Assembly (NCBI GenBank): GCA_002409375.1
Contig: DHNF01000084.1
Location: forward strand, 1-17,909
Origin: Ruminococcaceae bacterium UBA5423
GTDB lineage: Bacteria > Bacillota > Clostridia > Oscillospirales > Acutalibacteraceae
DNA: 17,909 bases
Reading direction: 5' to 3'
The stretch's first letter is position 1; every line of letters starts with the position of its first letter. Under the pieces are notes generated by a model, which was given only the letters and a program-made list of their open reading frames with translations, was not told the DNA's origin and did not search any database. Made by a program: the position numbers and the translations under genes. Shown piece after piece: positions 7,121-14,117 of this stretch.

Positions 7121-7219
7121 GCATAAGCCCATGCACCTGGTAGGGAACGCCGTCCCCGGCGTTCCGTTTTAAATTGTATCTTCAACTTAATATTTACGCA
7201 CGAAATGCCCTCTCACCGC
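7121..7219. repeat. Composite hairpin repeat, unit 2
   Basis: Second copy of unit 1, offset by about 128 nt. The hairpin is at 7144-7165 with identical arms, followed again by GTTTTAAATTGT. The second half has diverged but ends similarly, GAAATGCCCTC then TCACCGCC. It stops 5 nt before the hemW stop codon. Confidence 0.75.
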
Positions 7220-7224
7220 CACCA

Positions 7225-8358
7225 TTAATCATACAAAAATTTGCAAATAATCGTGTTTGACAATAAAAACCCCAAACGCGTAAGGCGAATTCCCTCGTTG
7301 TCAACTGAAATCAGGTGGGAGGGCAAATCTTTTGCCCGATTAATGACCGAATGCGGTATATCATGACCAAACTTAGCATTAAATTCATTGTATTTAATGC
7401 CTTCGTTCAACCGCAAACGCAGCATTATGTATTCGTTTTCGTGTTCATCAATAACAAAATCGTTTTGCTGTACACCCAATTCTTGGACAGGCATTACACC
7501 TTTTAAAAATGAATTTATATCCTGTTCATAATAAAAGCGCGTATTATTTATATAGGAATGTGCTGCAGGACCTATGCCAAGATACGGATCTAAATTCCAG
7601 TACTTAATGTTATGGCGACATTCAAAACCGGGCATGGCGAAATTCGATATTTCATATTGACGGTATCCTAACATATCCGCCGTTTGACATGCAGCAAGAT
7701 ACAGTTCAGCACACTCGTCACTGTCCGGTAGAAATAGAGAATCACGGTTTTGAAAAAAGGAAGTTCCCTTTTCGATTTTTAATATATAAGCCGATATATG
7801 CCGTGCACCCATTTCAAAAGCACGGCTAATATCTGATATAACTGATTTTACGGATTGTCCGCAAAGGCCGAGCATTATGTCAAGGGATATGTTGTTTATG
7901 CCACAGGCATGTGCAGCAGCAATAGCTTTTTTGACATCTTGAGGACGGTGACGCCGATTTAAAAATCTTAGTTGTGCGTCATCCCAGGTCTGCATACCGA
8001 TTGATACGCGATTGCCGCCTGCCGATGCAAATGCGGAGAATACTTCATCTAATAAATCGCCGGGGTTTGCCTCCATGGTTATTTCCGCATTTATAAGCTT
8101 AAAGAGCTTTGTTGCTTCGTCTAATATACTCTTTATTCTTTTGCCGCCCAGCAGTGAGGGAGTGCCCCCGCCGATATAAAGCGTATCGGCGGATATTCCT
8201 CCTAACTTTTCATACCAAAATGCAAGTGCGTCGATAACGGCGTTGGTATATGCGTCCATCACCTCGTGACTTTGCCCCTGCAAAGAATAAAAATCGCAAT
8301 ACGGGCATTTTGAAACACAAAAAGGCACATGTATATATAATCCAATAGGATCGGACAT
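7225..8358 (-). CDS. hemW: HemW-like radical SAM protein
   Basis: 377 residues. The radical-SAM cluster motif is C14-VSK-C18-PY-C21 followed by DFYS, the CxxxCxxCxF form of HemW and not the CxxxCxxCxC form of the coproporphyrinogen dehydrogenase HemN. Other family stretches are YIGGGTPSLL (61-70), MEANPG (95-100), SIGMQTWDD, and YEISNFAMPG with CRHNIKYW and YLGIGPAAHSY. HemW binds heme and is thought to deliver it to membrane cytochromes; many genomes mislabel it as coproporphyrinogen III oxidase. The frame runs up to a GTG at 8382, but AGGAG (8370-8366) lies 7 nt before ATG 8358, which sets the start. In Bacillus hemW lies downstream of gpr-spoIIP-lepA on the same strand; here it faces them and lepA is not between. 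Confidence 0.88.
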   Translation of the reverse strand: MSDPIGLYIHVPFCVSKCPYCDFYSLQGQSHEVMDAYTNAVIDALAFWYEKLGGISADTLYIGGGTPSLLGGKRIKSILDEATKLFKLINAEITMEANPGDLLDEVFSAFASAGGNRVSIGMQTWDDAQLRFLNRRHRPQDVKKAIAAAHACGINNISLDIMLGLCGQSVKSVISDISRAFEMGARHISAYILKIEKGTSFFQNRDSLFLPDSDECAELYLAACQTADMLGYRQYEISNFAMPGFECRHNIKYWNLDPYLGIGPAAHSYINNTRFYYEQDINSFLKGVMPVQELGVQQNDFVIDEHENEYIMLRLRLNEGIKYNEFNAKFGHDIPHSVINRAKDLPSHLISVDNEGIRLTRLGFLLSNTIICKFLYD

Positions 8359-8408
8359 CAATAATCTCCTTCTTTTTAGCACGGTTTAATCAATTGCGTA
8401 GTATACAA

Positions 8409-8461
8409 ATTTGCAGGTGAACACAGTTTGTCCCTACATATGCTGGGTGTGGTTTGCAAAT
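8409..8461 (-). terminator. Possible terminator between the AI-2E permease gene and hemW
   Basis: ATTTGCA (8409-8415) and TGCAAAT (8455-8461) form the base of an imperfect hairpin that begins 3 nt after the permease stop codon. On the minus strand it is followed by TTGTATAC, a poor T-run. The internal GTAGGGACAAA stretch resembles interspersed repeats of gut Clostridia. Termination here is uncertain, so hemW could still be read from upstream. Confidence 0.3.
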
Positions 8462-8464
8462 GAT

Positions 8465-9613
8465 TTATTCAGACGGGCGTATTGTCGGTTTTTTAAAACG
8501 ATGGCGGTAAGAAACAAAGTCTCTAAACAGCATTTGCACAATTGCAATTGCAGGGACACCGAGGAATATTCCCCAAAACCCGAAAAGTCCGCCGCCCAGT
8601 GTTATGGCAAACAAAACATATATCGGACGAACGCCCAAAGTATGCCCGACAATACGCGGTTGAATAAGATTGGCATCGATTTGCTGCATTACAATGATAT
8701 AAACAGCAACAAAAACAGCGCCGTATACATTGCCTGATAGTAACGTTATCATTACAGCTACTAAGCCGCCAATAATTGCGCCAAAATATGGTATCATATT
8801 AAGAAGACCAATTAATAGTCCAAGCAATGGTGCGTTTGGAGTCCGAAAAATGACAAGTCCGATTGTCATTAGAACGCCGACAATAATAGCATCCAGCGCT
8901 TGACTGTAAAAATAGCTGTACAATATTTCGCATGATCGGCGTGTATACCGTGAAACATATGTCATACGATGCTCGTTAATAAACAGTCTTAGTATCAGCT
9001 TGCCCGTATTAAGAAGTGAATCACGGCTTAGCAGCATATAAATTGAGATAATAAATGACATAAATACATTTAACAATGATGATGTGAAATCCATAATGCC
9101 CTTAAAATAGCTTAATACTGCATCGGGCGTTAGCCTTGGTTCTATATAAGAGGTGTAGATGTCCTGAACGGTTTTTGTGACATCAAACCCCTCAAATATC
9201 CCGTTTTGTTCGGATAACGATGTTAAAAACTCTATTAATTGATTGTAATAGCCGGGTAAGGAAGCAACAAGACTAATAATGCTGCGAATTATTGCGGGCA
9301 GTGCAAAAGTCAATAACAGCGCTAACAAAAGAATAAGCACCACATATACAGTTAAAACTGACAGTACGCGTGCATGACGAGCAAATGGGCGTGGCAGCTT
9401 TTGCTTTATTACCAGTTCTAATCGGTTTGACGGTGCGTAGAGCAGAAATGCCAGACCCAACCCAATTACAAACGGGCTGAGAATGCTTATTATACGACCT
9501 ATAAAAGACATTATCACGCTCATATTATCAAAGGTTTTGTATACCGCAATCAATGCAACACCCAAAATAAATAGGGATATTGTTCGAGTAAAACCTTTCA
9601 GGTAATCCTTCAC
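8465..9613 (-). CDS. AI-2E family permease (TerC/YdiK-like membrane exporter family)
   Basis: 382 residues, a polytopic membrane protein of the AI-2E/UPF0118 family. The family is named after a proposed autoinducer-2 exporter, but members include Na+/H+ antiporters and proteins of unknown substrate, so no substrate is assigned. The N-terminal hydrophobic helices (about 12-60 and 84-112) precede a soluble segment (about 115-170). The C-terminal core carries the family signature GLLNMIPYFGAIIGGL (269-284) and QQIDANLIQPRIVG (310-323), with GFWGIFLGVPAIA (345-357). Start: GGAGGAGG (9628-9621) lies 7 nt before GTG 9613; an in-frame TTG at 9619 is too close. The gene is 18 nt downstream of the phosphopantetheinyl transferase, so it is probably the third gene of the fhs operon. 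Confidence 0.85.
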   Translation of the reverse strand: MKDYLKGFTRTISLFILGVALIAVYKTFDNMSVIMSFIGRIISILSPFVIGLGLAFLLYAPSNRLELVIKQKLPRPFARHARVLSVLTVYVVLILLLALLLTFALPAIIRSIISLVASLPGYYNQLIEFLTSLSEQNGIFEGFDVTKTVQDIYTSYIEPRLTPDAVLSYFKGIMDFTSSLLNVFMSFIISIYMLLSRDSLLNTGKLILRLFINEHRMTYVSRYTRRSCEILYSYFYSQALDAIIVGVLMTIGLVIFRTPNAPLLGLLIGLLNMIPYFGAIIGGLVAVMITLLSGNVYGAVFVAVYIIVMQQIDANLIQPRIVGHTLGVRPIYVLFAITLGGGLFGFWGIFLGVPAIAIVQMLFRDFVSYRHRFKKPTIRPSE

Positions 9614-9620
9614 AGACAAA

Positions 9621-9628
9621 CCTCCTCC
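9621..9628 (-). promoter_or_regulatory. Strong ribosome binding site that fixes the permease start
   Basis: Minus strand GGAGGAGG located 7 nt before GTG 9613 but only 1 nt before TTG 9619, which makes GTG the likely initiator. Confidence 0.7.
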
Positions 9629-9631
9629 GGT

Positions 9632-10288
9632 TTATAGCCACTGGGCAAAAGATAAATAAGCACGATGCAAGTTCTTTACATATATTATTGCCGGTCTGCC
9701 GTTTATTACACAGGTACCATCGGGTTCAACACAAAATGAGGACAAGGGTGTCGACAGCCCTGTTCCGTCAAGCTTTAATGCACTTTCCTTGCAAGCCCAC
9801 AAACGGGTAAAAGTGCCTGCAAGTCGTGATTTATCAATCGTTGACAACCGAGAGTATTCATCGGGATGAAACCGCTTTGCAATGCGCAGCATACGAATTG
9901 GCGGCATTTTGGGAATCACTTGTAAGTCGATTCCGATGGGGGAGCGTGATATTGTGGCGCAAACCAGTCCTTTGCTGTGTGAAATACCTGCGTGAAGCAC
10001 GATGCCGCCGATATTTATACCCTTGGGAAACGGCTTTCCGTGTTGACCTGTCGGCCAGCCTACTTTCTTAGCGAGATCGGACACCATATCGGCTTTTGGA
10101 ACCAGCTTGTCAATATCTGCCCACACAAGACCGCCGTTAGTCTGTCGGCATAAAATCAGGCAATAAAGCAAATATGCCGCAACAAGCGATTCTGGACGGC
10201 GCTTTTTGGCATAAACCGGCAGAGCGGCAGACATAGTTTTTTCATGTTCGTCTGATATATTAGAGATGTCAGTTATAAGTGTTGTCAT
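9632..10288 (-). CDS. Sfp-type 4'-phosphopantetheinyl transferase
   Basis: 218 residues. It transfers 4'-phosphopantetheine from coenzyme A to a serine of a carrier protein. Family motifs: GKPFPKG (84-90), the SHS motif (103-105) in HAGISHSKG, IGIDLQ (118-123) with the metal-binding D121, KRFHPDEY (138-145), and LWACKESALKLDGTGL with W164, K167 and E168. In Sfp the second acidic metal ligand is a glutamate two residues after the aspartate (GIDIE); here it is Q123. Some natural enzymes, including the human one, also lack that glutamate, so activity is still likely. No carrier protein, polyketide or peptide synthetase is in the window. The ATG is 3 nt after the fhs stop and has no clear ribosome binding site, suggesting translational coupling to fhs. 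Confidence 0.88.
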   Translation of the reverse strand: MTTLITDISNISDEHEKTMSAALPVYAKKRRPESLVAAYLLYCLILCRQTNGGLVWADIDKLVPKADMVSDLAKKVGWPTGQHGKPFPKGINIGGIVLHAGISHSKGLVCATISRSPIGIDLQVIPKMPPIRMLRIAKRFHPDEYSRLSTIDKSRLAGTFTRLWACKESALKLDGTGLSTPLSSFCVEPDGTCVINGRPAIIYVKNLHRAYLSFAQWL

Positions 10289-10291
10289 AAC

Positions 10292-11971
10292 TTAAAACAG
10301 GCCGGTTATGCGACCTTGCATATCCACATCAATATTTTCGGCAGACGGTACTTTGGGCAGCCCCGGCATTGTCATGATGTCGCCTGTAAGCACAACCACA
10401 AAACCCGCACCTGCCGAAAGACGCGCGCTTTTGACAGTAATATTAAATCCAGTGGGGCGCCCGTTAAGTGACGGATTGTCTGACAATGAATATTGTGTTT
10501 TTGCAATGCAGATTGGCAGGTTCCCAAATCCCAATTCTGTTAACTGGTCAAGCTCGCGCTTTGCAGACGGCAGATAAGCAACGCTGTCTGCCCCATATAT
10601 TTCGCGGGCAACAATGTTGATTTTATCGAAAAGCGGCATTTCGTCCGTATACAGCATTTTGAATTTGCTCGGCATATCCAAAAGCCGCAACACTTCATTG
10701 GCAAGTGCAGTGCCACCTTTACCGCCTTTTTCCCACACTTCGGACAGCGCGACATTGACATGAAGCTCGCTGCAGCTTTGGCACAGCATATCAAGTTCTG
10801 CCTGTGTGTCGCCCGGAAAACGGTTTATGGCAACCACGGCCGGTATACCGAATTTTTTTGTTATGTTTTCAATGTGTTTTAAAAGATTGGGTATGCCTTT
10901 TTTAAGAGCCTCAAGGTTTTCGGTCTGCAGCTGGTCTTTTGATACACCTCCGTGGGATTTAAGTGCACGAACTGTTGCCACAATGACAGCGGCATTGGGT
11001 TTAAGTCCTGCTTTTCGGCATTTTATATCAATAAACTTTTCAGCGCCCAGGTCTGCCCCAAATCCCGCCTCGGTTATTACATAATCGGCGAGCTTTAGCG
11101 CAAGGCCGGTTGCGGCTATGCTGTTGCACCCGTGAGCAATGTTTGCAAAGGGACCGCCATGAACAAGCGCCGGAGTATGTTCAAGAGTTTGCACAAGATT
11201 AGGTTTTAATGCATCGCGCAGCAGAGCAGTCATAGCGCCCTGCGCCTTTAACTGGCCGCATGTAACAGGATTTCCGTCATAGTTGTATCCGACAACGATA
11301 CGGGCGAGATTTTCTTTTAAGTCGCACAGATCTTTCGAAAGACAGAGAACTGCCATTATCTCCGATGCCACCGTGATGTCGTATCCGTCCTCTCTGGGCA
11401 CACCGCACACGCGCCCGCCCAGCCCGTTTGTTATATGGCGAAGCTGCCTGTCGTTCATATCCACGCAACGCTTTAGAGTGATGCGGCGCACATCAATGCC
11501 GAGTTGATTACCGTGGTGAATATGGTTGTCAAGCATTGCAGCCAGCAGGTTGTTGGCCGCCCCGATTGCGTGCATATCGCCGGTAAAATGCAGATTTATA
11601 TCCTCCATGGGAATAACCTGCGCCCAGCCGCCTCCGGCCGCGCCGCCTTTAATTCCGAAAACAGGGCCCAGGGACGGCTCGCGCAGTGCAAGCATTACCT
11701 TTTTACCCAAATGACTTAATGCATCACCAAGTCCGATTGTGGTTGTGGTCTTGCCCTCGCCCGCAGGGGTCGGTGTTATCGCGGTAACAAGCACAAGCTT
11801 ACCGTCCGGCTTATCTTTAAGCCTGTCATAGACCGAAAGGTGTATTTTGGCTTTGTCGTTGCCGTACAAATCAATGTCTTGCCTTGTCAATCCAAGTTTT
11901 TTTGCTATTTGTTCAATATAAAGTGGTTGCACGCTTTGAGCAATTTCGATATCCGTTAGTATTTTTGCCAT
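10292..11971 (-). CDS. fhs: Formate-tetrahydrofolate ligase
   Basis: 559 residues, the usual family length. It makes 10-formyl-THF from formate, THF and ATP, feeding one-carbon metabolism and, in acetogens, the methyl branch of the Wood-Ljungdahl pathway. The nucleotide-binding loop is [13 protein letters not shown] (66-78). Other hallmark stretches are [19 protein letters not shown] (about 95-113), the histidine-rich [23 protein letters not shown], and [12 protein letters not shown]. The C-terminal [18 protein letters not shown] is also typical. The start is ATG 11971, which gives [12 protein letters not shown] as in relatives; the frame extends to a TTG at 11998 with no better signal. The ribosome binding site is weak (GATGGG). 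It heads a probable operon with the phosphopantetheinyl transferase and permease. No other Wood-Ljungdahl gene is present, so acetogenesis is not implied. Confidence 0.96.
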   Translation of the reverse strand: MAKILTDIEIAQSVQPLYIEQIAKKLGLTRQDIDLYGNDKAKIHLSVYDRLKDKPDGKLVLVTAITPTPAGEGKTTTTIGLGDALSHLGKKVMLALREPSLGPVFGIKGGAAGGGWAQVIPMEDINLHFTGDMHAIGAANNLLAAMLDNHIHHGNQLGIDVRRITLKRCVDMNDRQLRHITNGLGGRVCGVPREDGYDITVASEIMAVLCLSKDLCDLKENLARIVVGYNYDGNPVTCGQLKAQGAMTALLRDALKPNLVQTLEHTPALVHGGPFANIAHGCNSIAATGLALKLADYVITEAGFGADLGAEKFIDIKCRKAGLKPNAAVIVATVRALKSHGGVSKDQLQTENLEALKKGIPNLLKHIENITKKFGIPAVVAINRFPGDTQAELDMLCQSCSELHVNVALSEVWEKGGKGGTALANEVLRLLDMPSKFKMLYTDEMPLFDKINIVAREIYGADSVAYLPSAKRELDQLTELGFGNLPICIAKTQYSLSDNPSLNGRPTGFNITVKSARLSAGAGFVVVLTGDIMTMPGLPKVPSAENIDVDMQGRITGLF

Positions 11972-12020
11972 TTTCTTAGCCCATCTTTCATGTATCAAGT
12001 TATTATTATCTCACTTAATA

Positions 12021-12049
12021 ATATTATTATTAAAGTCAAAAAGTGTCAA
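12021..12049 (-). promoter_or_regulatory. Candidate promoter of fhs
   Basis: Minus strand perfect TTGACA (12049-12044), 17 nt, then TAATAT (12026-12021). The region is very AT rich, so other -10 placements are possible. No tetrahydrofolate riboswitch was recognised between here and the start codon. Confidence 0.4.
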
Positions 12050-12070
12050 GACAAGAAAATATTGCGCAAA

Positions 12071-12094
12071 ATAAAAAGGGCTGAAAGGCAGCCC
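12071..12094 (-). terminator. Rho-independent terminator after the CNNM/CBS gene
   Basis: Minus strand GGGCTG (12094-12089), loop CCTTT, CAGCCC (12083-12078), followed directly by TTTTTAT and a further T-run. This is a canonical terminator about 120 nt past the CNNM/CBS stop codon, insulating fhs from readthrough. Confidence 0.8.
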
Positions 12095-12168
12095 CATTTA
12101 AAGTTTAAGGATTTAGGTTGAAAGAAATTATGAAAGGTGGGACGCGGGCATAAATTTGCTTCATTCAT

Positions 12169-12207
12169 GCGCATTTTGTGCGCGACATGGGTGGAGCACC
12201 ATGCTCC
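12169..12207. other. Two small hairpins beside the CNNM/CBS stop codon
   Basis: GCGCA-TTTTG-TGCGC (12169-12183) and GGAGCA-CCA-TGCTCC (12193-12207). The second is followed by TTTTT on the plus strand, so it would terminate plus-strand transcription, although no plus-strand gene lies nearby. It may limit antisense reading into the gene. Confidence 0.4.
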
Positions 12208-12210
12208 TTT

Positions 12211-13590
12211 TTATGAAAAGTCATTGACTGACTCTTTTTCTAAGGCACGGGGATTCACAAGTATATGAACACGCTCGATGCGTCGCTCGTCCATTTCCAT
12301 TACCGTAAAGGTAACATTTTCAAACGTTACTTCGGGATGTTCGTCTTCGCCCGGAATACGACCAAGTATATCCATGATATACCCGGCAATTGTATCATAA
12401 TCACCATCGGGGAATTTGATTTTAAGAAGATGACCCAGTTTTTCTATATCAATCGAGCCTTCTACCTCAAAGGTGTTGTCACCCGTTATTGTAACTTCTT
12501 CCTCTTCATTATCGTATTCATCCTGAATGTTGCCGACAATGGATTCAATCAAGTCTTCCATCGAAACAATTCCGGCAAATCCCCCGTATTCATCCACGAC
12601 AATTGCAAGCTGTATATGTTTCTCGGTCATTTCGGCAAACAGGTTGCCGCATCGTTTTGTGCCCGGCACAAAAAAGGTTTCACGCATTATATGGCGTATT
12701 GTTACATCTTTGGGGATTTCCTGCCCTACATAGGGAAGCAAATCCTTTACATAAACCAGACCTATAATGTTGTCAATCTCTTCTTCATAAACGGGCAGGC
12801 GCGAATAACCGCCGTCCACACCTATGCGCAACGCTTCGGTAATGTCGTCCCCGACTTCGACTACTTCAACATCTGTGCGAGGTGTCATAATATCCTCTGC
12901 GGTAATATCATCAAATTCAAAGACGTTGTTTATCATTTCTTTTTGAACGTCTTCAATGACACCTTTTTCACCGCCCACATCCACCATCATACGAATTTCT
13001 TCTTCTGTGACGTTCTTTTGTGTAGCATTGGGATCAAGTCCGAACATACGTACAACAAGATTTGTTGAAACCGAAAGCAGGCGCACAAACGGTCGTGTTA
13101 CTGTTGAAACGCCGCGCAAAACATTGACAACGGCAAAGGAAATAGCCTCGGATTTCTGCATTGCAATGCGTTTGGGTACAAGCTCTCCAAGCACCAATGA
13201 AAAATAGGACATCATCAGCGTAATTAAGACTACACTTATAAAGTTGATTGCACTGGAATACTGGTTTAATGCAGGAGAAAGTCCCGTAATCCAATCCGAA
13301 AGCGGGCCGGCCAGTGACTGGGCTGCTGTAGCCGACGCAAGAAAACCGGCAAGTGTTACGCCAATCTGAATAGTGGCAAGAAAATTCGAGGAATTGGCCG
13401 TTAGCTTTATAATCTGCCGTGCCTTTTTATGCCCTTCATTGGCCATTTTTTGAACCTTATTGTCGTATAATGTGATAACCGCAATTTCGGATGCTGCAAA
13501 AAACGCATTGATAAAAATAAGAACTGCCAACAAAATCAGCTTAATAAAAATATTTACTCCTGTAGGATCGGGTTCAGGGTCTGAATCCAT
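12211..13590 (-). CDS. CNNM/CBS-domain transporter-family protein (HlyC/CorC family)
   Basis: 459 residues. A DUF21/CNNM membrane domain (about 13-200) carries FFAASEIAV (30-38) and LVLGELVPKRIA (132-143), both conserved in this family. A CBS-domain pair follows (about 228-290 and 295-352; motifs IMTPRTDV, GYSRLPVYE, VVDEYGGFAGIVSMEDL). The C-terminal CorC_HlyC domain is at about 370-447 (EVEGSIDIEKL, DYDTIAGYIMDILGRIP). Relatives are annotated as hemolysins on weak historical grounds; several are Mg2+ exporters or Mg/Co resistance factors regulated by nucleotide binding to the CBS pair, so magnesium efflux is the best inference. ATG 13590 has AAAGGGG about 12 nt upstream. No magnesium riboswitch was recognised in the leader; the upstream DNA is the dispersed repeat at 13622-13763. 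Confidence 0.9.
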   Translation of the reverse strand: MDSDPEPDPTGVNIFIKLILLAVLIFINAFFAASEIAVITLYDNKVQKMANEGHKKARQIIKLTANSSNFLATIQIGVTLAGFLASATAAQSLAGPLSDWITGLSPALNQYSSAINFISVVLITLMMSYFSLVLGELVPKRIAMQKSEAISFAVVNVLRGVSTVTRPFVRLLSVSTNLVVRMFGLDPNATQKNVTEEEIRMMVDVGGEKGVIEDVQKEMINNVFEFDDITAEDIMTPRTDVEVVEVGDDITEALRIGVDGGYSRLPVYEEEIDNIIGLVYVKDLLPYVGQEIPKDVTIRHIMRETFFVPGTKRCGNLFAEMTEKHIQLAIVVDEYGGFAGIVSMEDLIESIVGNIQDEYDNEEEEVTITGDNTFEVEGSIDIEKLGHLLKIKFPDGDYDTIAGYIMDILGRIPGEDEHPEVTFENVTFTVMEMDERRIERVHILVNPRALEKESVNDFS

Positions 13591-13621
13591 ATGTTTTTAT
13601 TACCCCTTTCATTTCTAAAGT

Positions 13622-13763
13622 TGATTAATACTAATATCTGGATAAAAAACAATATCTTTCCGGTGTTTTTTGCGCCCGGCTTAGTTTTCCGCCTGCGTCG
13701 TCGGTTTTGCCCGACAAAAAAATCCTCGAAAACTATGTCAATCTATTAATCGGATATTAGTAT
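13622..13763 (+). repeat. Dispersed repeat with terminal inverted repeats, copy B
   Basis: About 140 nt bounded by a perfect 11-nt inverted repeat, ATACTAATATC (13628-13638) and GATATTAGTAT (13753-13763). The inside is GC richer, with a GTCGTCGG core and an AAAAAAATCC tract matching the layout of copy A read in reverse. It encodes no protein and lies between two divergent genes. The structure is MITE-like, but no target duplication was confirmed. Confidence 0.5.
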
Positions 13764-14040
13764 AAACCGCAAAGCTAAGGTTGCATATCATCATCAATTT
13801 ATAAATAATCAACATTATAATATCCCGTTTTATCCAGCATGTCAACTAAAGCAGGAATGCGGGTGGTGTTGTGCGCCATAGAAATCGCGAGTTACTTTAC
13901 GATTTCAAGAAGCCAAGGCTGTCAAACTCATTTTATGAACAAATATGGTCAAATTCAAGGATAATAGTAATTTTAATTAATATAAAACACTTCAAGTAAA
14001 AATATTGCTGAATTATGGGGGATTACTATAAATTTAGTGG
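13764..14040. other. AT-rich intergenic stretch without a visible gene
   Basis: Upstream of the PFOR promoter. I see only a small inverted repeat, GAAATCG (13881-13887) with CGATTTC (13900-13906), and no ORF with a ribosome binding site. Confidence 0.4.
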
Positions 14041-14069
14041 TTTACAGTTTCGACTTAAAATGTTACTAT
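14041..14069 (+). promoter_or_regulatory. Sigma-A-type promoter of PFOR
   Basis: TTTACA (14041-14046), 17 nt, TACTAT (14064-14069). This gives a leader of about 40 nt before ATG 14118, whose ribosome binding site AAGGAGG (14102-14108) is 9 nt upstream of the start. Confidence 0.55.
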
Positions 14070-14117
14070 GTTAGTATAGAAATTATAAGTAGCACTCTTT
14101 CAAGGAGGAAATTGTAA

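Noticed and set aside
6993..7219. Repeats resembling a CRISPR array
   Set aside because: Only two copies, long hairpins inside the repeat, diverged related sequence where spacers would be, and no cas genes.
7225..8358. Oxygen-independent coproporphyrinogen III oxidase (HemN)
   Set aside because: The cluster motif lacks the fourth cysteine (CPYCDF, not CxxCxC) and the protein is short, which fits HemW.
11972..12060. Tetrahydrofolate riboswitch upstream of fhs
   Set aside because: The short leader is AT-rich and shows none of the conserved THF-riboswitch core or pairing.
12265..13068. 267-codon open frame on the plus strand
   Set aside because: It lies wholly antisense to the well-supported CNNM/CBS gene, has no ribosome binding site and gives a protein with no recognisable motifs; a shadow frame.
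13591..13800. Magnesium riboswitch upstream of the CNNM/CBS gene
   Set aside because: The region is occupied by the dispersed repeat and I could not find the conserved M-box elements.
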